From positions 1-5,468 of the forward strand of contig JAJXXS010000319.1 in NCBI GenBank assembly GCA_021780975.1: a DNA stretch of 5,468 bases, given 5' to 3'. Below the pieces are notes generated by a model. The model had not been told where the DNA came from. It saw only the letters and a program-made list of their open reading frames with translations, and ran no database searches. Position numbers and translations under genes: made by a program. The stretch comes from Pseudomonadota bacterium (GTDB lineage: Bacteria > Pseudomonadota > Gammaproteobacteria > Burkholderiales > Thiobacillaceae). Numbering within the stretch: the stretch's first letter is position 1; every line of letters begins with the position of its first letter. Shown piece by piece: positions 1 to 5,423 of the stretch.

Positions 1-135
1 CTCCCAGCCGTAGGCGTGCGAGCGGCTCGCCGGGTTGCCAAACTTCTCCGTCAGGTACGGAATCATCTTCGCCGCCACCCGCGGGTCCACCGGCGTCGTC
101 GCTGAGTAGTCGAAGTAGATGGGCTTGTTATTCAT
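1..135 (-). CDS. iscS: Cysteine desulfurase IscS, N-terminal fragment (cut by window edge)
   Basis: Only the first 45 codons are inside the window; the gene runs off the left edge. The translation begins MNNKPIYFDYSATTPVDPR and continues to FGNPASRSHAYGWE, which is the characteristic N-terminus of IscS/NifS-type PLP-dependent cysteine desulfurases (E. coli IscS has LDYSATTPVDPRV and FGNPASRSH at the same places). The family converts L-cysteine to L-alanine and passes the persulfide sulfur to IscU for Fe-S assembly and to TusA/ThiI for tRNA and thiamine sulfur. The PLP lysine and the persulfide cysteine lie outside the window and cannot be checked. The ATG at 133-135 is preceded by GAGGA with six-base spacing, so the start is secure. 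The gene follows iscR after 22 bases and is almost certainly cotranscribed with it under IscR control. Confidence 0.95.
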   Translation of the reverse strand, partial: MNNKPIYFDYSATTPVDPRVAAKMIPYLTEKFGNPASRSHAYGWE

Positions 136-141
136 GGCTTA

Positions 142-146
142 TCCTC
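142..146 (-). promoter_or_regulatory. Ribosome binding site of iscS
   Basis: On the minus strand GAGGA sits six bases before the iscS ATG, inside the 22-base iscR-iscS gap. It fixes the start at 135 and is clearly stronger than the site in front of iscR, so iscS may be translated more efficiently than its regulator from the shared message (inference). Confidence 0.75.
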
Positions 147-157
147 GTAAAGCGCAG

Positions 158-619
158 TTATGCGGCAACCTTGCGTTCGCCCTTGAAGCGGGACGAAAGT
201 TCCGCGGTAGCCGAAGATCGCTGGTTGTTCACCAGTTCGGCCAGAGACACCGAGTTGAGGTATTCGTAAATCTTGGCATTGAGGTTCACCCACAGGTCGT
301 GCGTCATGCAACGGCCGTCGTCCTTGCAGTTCTCCTTGCCGCCACATTGCGTCGCATCGATGGGCTCATCCACGGCGCGGATGATATCGGCGACCGACAC
401 TTCCTCAAGCGCCTTGGTCAGACAGTAGCCGCCGCCAGGACCGCGCACGCTTTCCACCAGATGGTGACGGCGCAGTTTGCCGAACAACTGCTCAAGATAG
501 GACAGGGATATATCCTGGCGCTCGCTGATGCCGGCGAGGGTGACTGGTCCGCTGCTGCCACGCAGCGCCAAGTCCACCATGGCGGTTACGGCGAATCGGC
601 CTTTGGTTGTTAAGCGCAT
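158..619 (-). CDS. iscR: Fe-S cluster-responsive Rrf2-family transcriptional regulator IscR
   Basis: A 153-aa protein beginning MRLTTKGRFAVTAMVDLALR, the standard IscR N-terminus. A winged helix-turn-helix covers about residues 1-65: the recognition region SERQDISLSYLEQLFGKLRR is followed by the wing SVRGPGGGY. The cluster ligands C92, C98, C104 and H107 (QCGGKENCKDDGRCMTHDLW) match E. coli IscR in number and spacing, so it should bind [2Fe-2S]. In the family the holo form represses the isc operon at type 1 sites, while apo and holo forms act at type 2 sites. The ATG at 617-619 is chosen over an in-frame TTG at 649 because family alignment begins at MRLTTKGR and the TTG abuts the predicted -10 box. 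No strong Shine-Dalgarno is seen before the ATG. The C-terminus has no Suf-type extension. It lies between cysE and iscS and is probably autoregulated through the box at 658-682. Confidence 0.97.
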   Translation of the reverse strand: MRLTTKGRFAVTAMVDLALRGSSGPVTLAGISERQDISLSYLEQLFGKLRRHHLVESVRGPGGGYCLTKALEEVSVADIIRAVDEPIDATQCGGKENCKDDGRCMTHDLWVNLNAKIYEYLNSVSLAELVNNQRSSATAELSSRFKGERKVAA

Positions 620-649
620 TGCAATCTGCCAGGGAATTAATCTAGCCAA

Positions 650-678
650 AATATAAAATACCCGATTAATTCAGTCAA
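650..678 (-). promoter_or_regulatory. Predicted sigma70-type promoter of iscR-iscS
   Basis: Read on the minus strand, TTGACT (673-678) is a five-of-six match to the -35 consensus and is followed by a 17-base spacer and TATATT (650-655), a five-of-six match to the -10. Transcription would start near 642-644, giving a leader of roughly 25 bases before the iscR ATG. The surrounding patch (about 630-690) is strikingly AT-rich against the GC-rich background. The -35 hexamer lies within the last codons of cysE, so iscRS has its own promoter in addition to possible read-through from trmJ-cysE. The start site is predicted, not measured. Confidence 0.8.
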
Positions 679-682
679 CTAT
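658..682 (-). promoter_or_regulatory. Type 1 IscR operator (IscR box) overlapping the iscR promoter
   Basis: On the minus strand the 25-base site reads ATAGTTGACT, then GAATTA, then ATCGGGTAT. Compared with the E. coli type 1 IscR consensus (half-sites ATASYYGACT and AGTCRRSTAT around an AT-rich centre), I count 24 of 25 positions agreeing; the only mismatch is A for G at position 17. The site covers the -35 element and most of the spacer, as in E. coli, so bound [2Fe-2S]-IscR should block RNA polymerase. It also covers the stop codon and final codons of cysE (671-682). The match is by eye and by recalled consensus; protein binding is inferred. Confidence 0.85.
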
Positions 683-1423
683 TTTGTTCAGATACTCCGG
701 GTCGAAGCGATCTTTTTCCGGCGGTAGGGTCTCCGGCTGCACTCCCAGCTTCTGCAGTTGCGCGCTCAGCAACGCGAGCTGCTCGTCCACCCGCACAGCG
801 TGGTCGATAAGGCCGTGCATGGCCTTGACCACGGGGTCGTTCATGTCCGCGGAAATGGCGTAGGCGGAAAAACCCAGCTTCTCGGCTTGCGCCTGGCGCC
901 GCCGCTCGCCATCCTGATCAAGGATGCGCCCCGGTATGCCCACCACGGTGGCGCCCTCCGGCACGTCCTTGACCACCACGGCGTTGGAACCCACCTTGGC
1001 GCCCGGCCCCAGGGTGATGGGTCCGAGAATCTTGGCCCCCGCCCCCACCACCACACCCGGCATGAGGGTGGGATGGCGCTTGCCTTTGTTCCAGGACGTG
1101 CCGCCCAGCGTCACGCCGTGATAAAGCGTGCAATCGTCCCCTATCTCCGCGGTCTCGCCGATCACCACCCCCATGCCGTGATCGATGAAAACGCGCCTTC
1201 CTATGCTTGCCCCCGGATGAATTTCTATGCCCGTAAACCAGCGCGCCAGATGGGCGGTCACGCGGGCCAGCCATTTCAGGCGCAGGCGCCACAGCCAGTG
1301 CGCCAGGCGGTGCATGAGGATGGCATGTATCCCGGGATAGGTCGTGAGCACCTCAAACGTGTTGCGCGCGGCCGGATCCCGCTCGAACACAACGGCGATG
1401 TCTTCTTTTAGATGCCGGAACAT
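671..1423 (-). CDS. cysE: Serine O-acetyltransferase (EpsC/NifP-type CysE)
   Basis: A 250-aa enzyme that transfers acetyl from acetyl-CoA to L-serine, giving O-acetylserine for cysteine synthesis in the cytoplasm. The start MFRHLKEDIAVVFERDPAARN is typical. Residues about 20-65 form the helical N-terminal part, and about 66-170 form a left-handed beta-helix of hexapeptide repeats. Catalytic H82 lies in FIDHGMGVVIGETAEIG; E67 (GIEIHPGA) stands where E. coli CysE has its catalytic Asp, which is usual for the shorter EpsC-type enzymes. The CoA/serine loop VTLGGTSWNKGKRHPT (about 104-119) and the GAGAKILG and VVGIPGRI motifs are present. The C-terminal tail after about 170 is charged and helical, extending to NKIVD. 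The ATG at 1421-1423 has GGAG only two bases upstream, a short spacing. The gene follows trmJ after 27 bases, and its 3' end carries the iscR operator. Its place in an isc cluster suggests cysteine supply for IscS. Confidence 0.95.
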   Translation of the reverse strand: MFRHLKEDIAVVFERDPAARNTFEVLTTYPGIHAILMHRLAHWLWRLRLKWLARVTAHLARWFTGIEIHPGASIGRRVFIDHGMGVVIGETAEIGDDCTLYHGVTLGGTSWNKGKRHPTLMPGVVVGAGAKILGPITLGPGAKVGSNAVVVKDVPEGATVVGIPGRILDQDGERRRQAQAEKLGFSAYAISADMNDPVVKAMHGLIDHAVRVDEQLALLSAQLQKLGVQPETLPPEKDRFDPEYLNKIVD

Positions 1424-1450
1424 GGCTCCACCATGCGATATCCGGACCGC

Positions 1451-2197
1451 TTAGTCAATCTTGCCTGGCGCATGGGCGACCGCGGAACTCAGTATCCCGC
1501 GCAGGATGTTGATTTCCTCGCGCGCCAGGCGGGTGCGCGAGAACAGGCGCCGCAGCTTGGGCATGAGGCGCTTGGGGGACGCCGGATCGAGAAAACCGAG
1601 CGCGGCAAGGGTGCGTTCCAGGTCCGCGTAGAAACGCTCGACCTCCAGCAAATCCGCCGCCTCCAGCACCGGCTGAGGCCAGACGGCGGCACCCAAAGCC
1701 TGGCGCCGCAATTCGTAGCTCAACACCTGCACGGCAGCGGCGAGATTGAGGGAACTGTAGGCAGCGCTCGCTGGTATGGTGAGAAGCGCCTGGCATTGCC
1801 CCAATTCCGCATTGCTGAGACCGTAGGTTTCGTTGCCGAACACCAGGGCCGTCTCGCGCCCCGCGGCAGCTTCCGCCAGCAATTCCGGGGCAGCCTGTTC
1901 GGGAGTGAGCCAGCGCGCCATGATTTCGCGCTTGCGGGTCGAGGTTCCGCAGGCGAGGACCGCTCCGGACAGGGCCTCGGCAAGGCTTCCGCACACCTGC
2001 GCGGAGGCCAGCACGTCGCCAGCGCCGGACGCCATCGCATCCGCCTGGGGATCGGGGAATCGCGCCGGGTTCACCAAGTACAGGCGATGCAAACCCATGG
2101 TCTTCATGGCGCGCGCGGCGGCGCCGATGTTGCCGGGGTGGCTGGTGCGCACCAGCACTACCCTAATCGAAGCAAGAAAACGGTCGGTGGAATCCAA
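1451..2197 (-). CDS. trmJ: tRNA (cytidine/uridine-32-2'-O)-methyltransferase TrmJ
   Basis: A 248-aa SPOUT-superfamily (SpoU/TrmH class) methyltransferase that uses SAM to 2'-O-methylate position 32 in the anticodon loop of tRNAs. Motif 1 is RVVLVRTSHPGNIGAAARAM (residues 12-31), followed by MGLHRLYLVNP. Motif 2 is LVFGNETYGLSNAEL (118-132), and motif 3 is IPASAAYSSLNLAAAVQVLSYE (141-162), which with motif 2 builds the knotted SAM site. E. coli has FGRE where this protein has FGNE (N122); the glutamate is kept. A C-terminal helical extension (about 175-248, with ADLLEVERFYADLERTL) is typical of TrmJ. No in-frame ATG or GTG lies near the expected start: TTG at 2195-2197 is the only reasonable choice, and no Shine-Dalgarno is visible. 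trmJ directly upstream of isc genes and divergent from suhB is a conserved proteobacterial arrangement. It heads the cluster, followed by cysE after 27 bases. Confidence 0.94.
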   Translation of the reverse strand: MDSTDRFLASIRVVLVRTSHPGNIGAAARAMKTMGLHRLYLVNPARFPDPQADAMASGAGDVLASAQVCGSLAEALSGAVLACGTSTRKREIMARWLTPEQAAPELLAEAAAGRETALVFGNETYGLSNAELGQCQALLTIPASAAYSSLNLAAAVQVLSYELRRQALGAAVWPQPVLEAADLLEVERFYADLERTLAALGFLDPASPKRLMPKLRRLFSRTRLAREEINILRGILSSAVAHAPGKID

Positions 2198-2217
2198 GAA
2201 AGGACGGCACGGTAGGT

Positions 2218-2223
2218 TAAAAT
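2218..2223 (+). promoter_or_regulatory. Possible -10 element of the suhB promoter
   Basis: TAAAAT on the plus strand is a five-of-six match to TATAAT, about 30 bases before the suhB ATG. No good -35 is found 16-18 bases upstream (CAAGAA or neighbours), so support is weak. It overlaps the proposed -10 of the divergent trmJ promoter, which would make the two promoters compete. Confidence 0.3.
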
Positions 2224-2250
2224 ATCGGCTTACGTTCTTTAGCCATACAA
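2221..2250 (-). promoter_or_regulatory. Possible trmJ promoter in the trmJ-suhB divergent gap
   Basis: On the minus strand TTGTAT (2245-2250) and GATATT (2221-2226) are separated by 18 bases, giving a predicted start near 2213 and a leader of about 16 bases before the TTG codon. The matches are moderate. The 56-bp gap must hold both divergent promoters unless one starts inside a neighbouring gene. Confidence 0.35.
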
Positions 2251-2253
2251 GCT

Positions 2254-3051
2254 ATGCATCCCATGCTGAACACGGCCATCAAGGCCGCCCGGCAAGCCGG
2301 CGCACTCATCAGCCGGGCAAGTCTCGATCTCGGCAAACTCACGGTGCACAGCAAGAGCGACCGCGACTACGTAAGCGAAGTGGATCAGGTGGCGGAACAG
2401 ACCATCATCCAGATTCTGCACGATGCCTATCCCGACCACGCGATTTTAGCAGAGGAAAGCGGCGCCTCCGGCCAGTCGGAATACCAGTGGATCATCGATC
2501 CGCTCGATGGCACCACCAACTTTCTCCACGGCCTGCCGCAGTACGCCGTATCCATCGCCCTCAAGCACAAGCAGCAGCTGTTCCAGGCCGTGGTGTATGA
2601 CCCTGCGCGCAACGAACTGTTTACCGCCAGCCGCGGCGGCGGCGCCTACCTCAACGACCGCCGTATCCGTGTCGCCAAGCGCACCAAGCTGCCGGAAACA
2701 CTCATCGGAACCGGCTTCCCTTTCCGCGACATGACGCATGCCGACGCCTACCTCGCCATCTTCCGCGAACTCATGGCGAAGACTTCCGGCCTGCGCCGGC
2801 CGGGCTCGGCTGCGCTCGACTTGGCCTGGGTGGCCTGCGGGCGCTACGACGGCTTTTTCGAGTTCGGCCTCAAGCCCTGGGATCTCGCCGCGGGAGCGCT
2901 GCTGGTGACGGAGGCGGGAGGAATGGTGGGAAACCTGTTGGGCAACGAAGGCTATCTCGAGTCCGGCAACATCGTGGCGGCCAACCCGAAGGTCTTTGCC
3001 CAGCTCGTGCCCTTGTTTGCGCCCCACCTCACGCCGCCACTGCGGGCCTGA
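2254..3051 (+). CDS. suhB: Inositol-1-monophosphatase family protein SuhB
   Basis: A 265-aa member of the Mg2+-dependent inositol monophosphatase family, close to the usual ~267 aa. The N-terminus MHPMLNTAIKAARQAG is nearly identical to E. coli SuhB, fixing the start, although no Shine-Dalgarno is visible. The metal and catalytic motifs are complete: E67 in LAEESG, D82 and D85 in WIIDPLDGTTNF (79-90), and D210 in KPWDLAAGALLVTEAGG. The SuhB-like segments VVYDPARNELFTASRGGGAYLN, GTGFPFR and RRPGSAALDLAWVA are all present. In vitro the family dephosphorylates myo-inositol 1-phosphate and related substrates; in E. coli, SuhB also joins the Nus-factor complex for rRNA antitermination and RNA folding. 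Which role dominates here cannot be told from sequence. It is divergent from trmJ, and its last 23 bases overlap the convergent MFS gene. Confidence 0.96.
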   Translation: MHPMLNTAIKAARQAGALISRASLDLGKLTVHSKSDRDYVSEVDQVAEQTIIQILHDAYPDHAILAEESGASGQSEYQWIIDPLDGTTNFLHGLPQYAVSIALKHKQQLFQAVVYDPARNELFTASRGGGAYLNDRRIRVAKRTKLPETLIGTGFPFRDMTHADAYLAIFRELMAKTSGLRRPGSAALDLAWVACGRYDGFFEFGLKPWDLAAGALLVTEAGGMVGNLLGNEGYLESGNIVAANPKVFAQLVPLFAPHLTPPLRA

Positions 3052-4183
3052 AAGGGCGCGAGTAATACGCCACCGCGGCCGCGAAGAGCGCGCACGCTGC
3101 CGCCAGCATGAAAGTCCCGCGGCCGCCAAAATCCTGCCAGGCCCAGCCGGCATACAGGCTGCCTACGGCGCCTCCGGCACCGTAGGATAAGCTGCTGTAG
3201 AGCCCCTGACCGCGCCCCTGATGGCGCCCGCGGAAATAATGGTGAATCAGCGCCAGGGCGCTCGCATGGTAGACACCGAAGGTGATCGCATGCAGGGTTT
3301 GCGCCAGAAACATCATGGCGCCGCTGCCAGGCAACCAGGCGATGATCGTGAAGCGCGCGGCGGCGGCCAGCAGGCTGCCGATCAGCAGCCGGTACAGCAG
3401 TACCGGATCGCGCAGGCGCGGCAGCCAGAAGAACACGGCGATCTCGCAGATCACCCCCACTGCCCAAAGCCATCCGACCTGGGAGGGACTGTAGCCACTG
3501 CCCACCAGATAGATGGTGTAGAAGGTGTAGTAGGGGCCATGCGCCGCCGCCATGAAAAAACACGCCAGCAGCAGGCCCCAGACCGGCTTCTGGCGCAGCA
3601 CGGTGGCGACCGAATGCTGGTCGGTGGCATGCACCCCCACCTCCGCCTCTGGAATCCAGCGCGCAAACAGCGCCGTCCCGGCCAGGAATCCGAGCACCGC
3701 CCAGGGCAGCCAAGCGATGCCGAGAACATCCTGCGCGTACCCGAGCGCGAGCACCACGAGAATGAATCCCACCGAACCCCACAGACGTATGCGGCCATAA
3801 CGATGGATGTGCTCACCCAGGTGGGAAAGCGTGGTCGCTTCCACCAAAGGTAGCGAGGCGCTCCAGAAAAAGCTCATCGCCGCCATCACCGCGAACAGCC
3901 ACCAGAAGGAGTGATCCAGGAACACGCCGCAGAACGCCAGCGTGCTGCCAAGTGCGGCGAGTTGGACGATGGGAATGCGCCGCCCCAGGCGGTCGGACCA
4001 GTGCCCCCAGATGTTGGGCGCGAAGACGCGCATCACCTGCAGCAGCGACATCAGCACGCCGATCTGCAGGGCGGTGAAATCGAGGGACTGCAAATACAGT
4101 CCCCAGTAGGGCGAGACGGCGCCGACGAAGGCGAAATAGAAGAAATAGAAACTGGACAAACGCCAGTAGGGAATGGTGCGCAT
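3029..4183 (-). CDS. MFS transporter, HcaT / phenylpropionate permease-like family
   Basis: A 384-aa hydrophobic inner-membrane protein with about 12 predicted transmembrane segments. The N-terminus MRTIPYWRLSSFYFFYFAFVG leads straight into TM1. The MFS loop 2-3 signature appears as GHWSDRLGRR (residues 60-69). YGRIRLWGSVGF (129-140) and AAHGPYYTFYTIYLVGSGYSPSQVGWLWAVGVICEI in the second half closely resemble E. coli HcaT (YGKVRLWGSVAF and GAHAAYYGFSAIYWQAAGYSASAVGYLWSLGVVAEV), placing it in the MFS_1-like/PPP family. HcaT is a putative 3-phenylpropionate importer, but no aromatic degradation genes are near, so the substrate here is unknown and I give no symbol. The first in-frame ATG at 4181-4183 is used; a Shine-Dalgarno is not evident. 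Its 3' end overlaps the end of suhB tail-to-tail. It may be cotranscribed with the HD-GYP gene 99 bp upstream. Confidence 0.88.
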   Translation of the reverse strand: MRTIPYWRLSSFYFFYFAFVGAVSPYWGLYLQSLDFTALQIGVLMSLLQVMRVFAPNIWGHWSDRLGRRIPIVQLAALGSTLAFCGVFLDHSFWWLFAVMAAMSFFWSASLPLVEATTLSHLGEHIHRYGRIRLWGSVGFILVVLALGYAQDVLGIAWLPWAVLGFLAGTALFARWIPEAEVGVHATDQHSVATVLRQKPVWGLLLACFFMAAAHGPYYTFYTIYLVGSGYSPSQVGWLWAVGVICEIAVFFWLPRLRDPVLLYRLLIGSLLAAAARFTIIAWLPGSGAMMFLAQTLHAITFGVYHASALALIHHYFRGRHQGRGQGLYSSLSYGAGGAVGSLYAGWAWQDFGGRGTFMLAAACALFAAAVAYYSRPFRPAVAA

Positions 4184-4282
4184 GGAAGTGGGCGTGCGGC
4201 AAGGCCGCCGCGGCGCATTATCCCTCAGAACGGGCGGTCACCGGAGCAGACGCCGCCGCAGTCCGGCCCGTGCAGGCTCAGA

Positions 4283-5410
4283 TCACGCGTATTCCCAAAG
4301 CGTGGCCGCGCCGATGGCGGGCTTCTGCTCTGCCGGGGAGCTGCGCACGATACGGTACTCGGACTTGCGGCAATCGCGCAGAAAGGCGCCACCATACGGC
4401 AACCCCTTGGGGCTCACGACCGCACGCACGCGGGGCACCTGGGGATCCTCGCTGCGATGGGTCACCACCGCCAGTTCCTCATTGGCGAGCAACACCAAAG
4501 CCCCGGGCGGATAAGGGGTGAGTTCGGCGACGAGGGCTGCATACACTGCCTGGTCGGGATCCTGGCGGCCCGCCTCCGCGATCCTTTCCTGCGCAAGCCC
4601 GGGGGCCATGCGCGGGCGGTAGGCTCGCTGGTTGACCATGGCGGTGTAGCGCTCGGCGATGGCCAGGATGCGGGCCTCGGTGCAGATCTGCGTTCCGACG
4701 AGTCCGCTGGGGTATCCGCTGCCATCAAAATTCTCGTGGTGCTGCAGTATCGCGTCAAAGCAGCGCTGGTCGCGGACACCTGCGTCCATCAAGGCTTGCG
4801 CCGAAAGCCCCGGATGCTTGTTCAAAACGGCGCGCTGCTCGTCGTTGAGCGCCCGATTGATCTGATTGAGCCTGTCCAGATGAGGCAGGAGCGCCAGGTT
4901 GGCGGTGAGCGCCGCCATCACCAGCGATTCCATATGTTCCTCGGGGAGTTCAAGGCGGCGGCCGAGGCGCTCGGCCAGAAAGGCATGAAACAGGGTTTGT
5001 TCGTACGCGGTCGGTTCGTCCGCATGGAAATGCACCAGGGCGATGCAGGCATCCGACTCTTCCGAGCTCAGCTTGCGGATTTCGCGCGCCAGGCGCTGCA
5101 GCCGTTTGCCGCTGTCTTCGTGCTTTTCGGTGATATGGGACAGGAGCAGCTTGAGTTGATTGATGAGCAGCGGAAATTCCTCGAAGGGATTGCGCCGCAG
5201 CTGATTGGGTGGAACCGCTGCCTTGGCAGCTGCTGCCGCAGTGCTCGCGTCCTGGTACATCCCGCGCTGGTAGAGCTTGTCCAACTGTTCCCGCGTTCCC
5301 ACCACCACGCCCTGACGCAGCAGCAGATTGCCGCCTTCGTCAAAAACGTCGTGGAGCAGGGGCTCTCCGACCTTGATCGCCCCCGGTTTGAGCTTGGTCA
5401 TCTCAGGCAT
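4283..5410 (-). CDS. HD-GYP-type protein with degenerate HD motif
   Basis: A 375-aa soluble-looking protein without signal peptide or membrane segments. Residues about 5-52 (LKPGAIKVGEPLLHDVFDEG, then LLLRQGVVV) form a small N-terminal module often seen before HD-GYP domains in betaproteobacteria. An Ala-rich linker (55-66) and a helical region (75-135) follow. The HD-GYP domain spans about 136-270: NKHPGLSAQAL (H199), QHHENFDGSGYPSGLVG (H224, H225, E226, GYP 232-234) and ARILAIAERYTAM are clear. Active HD-GYP enzymes, which hydrolyse c-di-GMP, have AALLHDIGK; this one has AALTANLAL (166-174), so the HD pair is A170-N171 and the lysine is L174. The later Asp (ADxYDA) is E253. Catalysis by the canonical mechanism is therefore doubtful. 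Residues about 290-375 form a C-terminal extension (YPPGALVLLANEELAVVTHR) like the beta-rich tail of this family. The start is supported by GGAGG eight bases upstream. Confidence 0.85.
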   Translation of the reverse strand: MPEMTKLKPGAIKVGEPLLHDVFDEGGNLLLRQGVVVGTREQLDKLYQRGMYQDASTAAAAAKAAVPPNQLRRNPFEEFPLLINQLKLLLSHITEKHEDSGKRLQRLAREIRKLSSEESDACIALVHFHADEPTAYEQTLFHAFLAERLGRRLELPEEHMESLVMAALTANLALLPHLDRLNQINRALNDEQRAVLNKHPGLSAQALMDAGVRDQRCFDAILQHHENFDGSGYPSGLVGTQICTEARILAIAERYTAMVNQRAYRPRMAPGLAQERIAEAGRQDPDQAVYAALVAELTPYPPGALVLLANEELAVVTHRSEDPQVPRVRAVVSPKGLPYGGAFLRDCRKSEYRIVRSSPAEQKPAIGAATLWEYA

Positions 5411-5418
5411 GGCAAGCG

Positions 5419-5423
5419 CCTCC
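5419..5423 (-). promoter_or_regulatory. Ribosome binding site of the HD-GYP gene
   Basis: On the minus strand GGAGG lies eight bases before the ATG at 5408-5410 and is the strongest Shine-Dalgarno in the window. It supports that start. The remaining bases up to 5468 are AT-richer than the genes and probably hold the promoter, but I could not pick a convincing -10/-35 pair. Confidence 0.75.

Noticed and set aside
119..613. Plus-strand 164-codon open frame opposite iscR
   Set aside because: It is fully antisense to iscR, whose protein is unmistakable; its composition (His, Ala and Arg rich) is what a GC-rich antisense frame gives, and no ribosome binding site or family motif is seen.
620..649. 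In-frame TTG at 649 as an upstream start giving a 163-aa IscR
   Set aside because: The extra residues MARLIPWQIA are not part of IscR proteins, and the TTG lies upstream of the predicted transcription start, next to the -10 box.
758..1411. Plus-strand 217-codon open frame opposite cysE
   Set aside because: Antisense shadow of a clear serine acetyltransferase gene, with low-complexity His/Gly/Pro-rich content and no recognisable domain.
1412..2215. Plus-strand 267-codon open frame opposite trmJ
   Set aside because: Slightly longer than trmJ but entirely antisense to it; TrmJ motifs on the minus strand are decisive, while this frame shows only Gln/Arg/Gly-rich filler.
1833..2600. Plus-strand 255-codon open frame spanning the trmJ start, the gap and the suhB start
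   Set aside because: It runs antisense to trmJ and then out of frame through suhB; both real genes have strong motifs and the frame has none.
2446..3153. Minus-strand 235-codon open frame opposite suhB
   Set aside because: Antisense to suhB and without domain features; a high-GC third-position artefact.
3221..3853. Plus-strand 210-codon open frame opposite the MFS gene
   Set aside because: Antisense shadow: the minus strand encodes a coherent membrane protein with MFS motifs, while this frame is polar and repetitive.
4206..4215. Perfect 10-bp palindrome CGCCGCGGCG between the MFS and HD-GYP genes
   Set aside because: It has no loop and no following T-run, so it is not a terminator, and a short GC palindrome is expected by chance in such GC-rich sequence. 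The whole 4184-4282 gap shows no other convincing signal.
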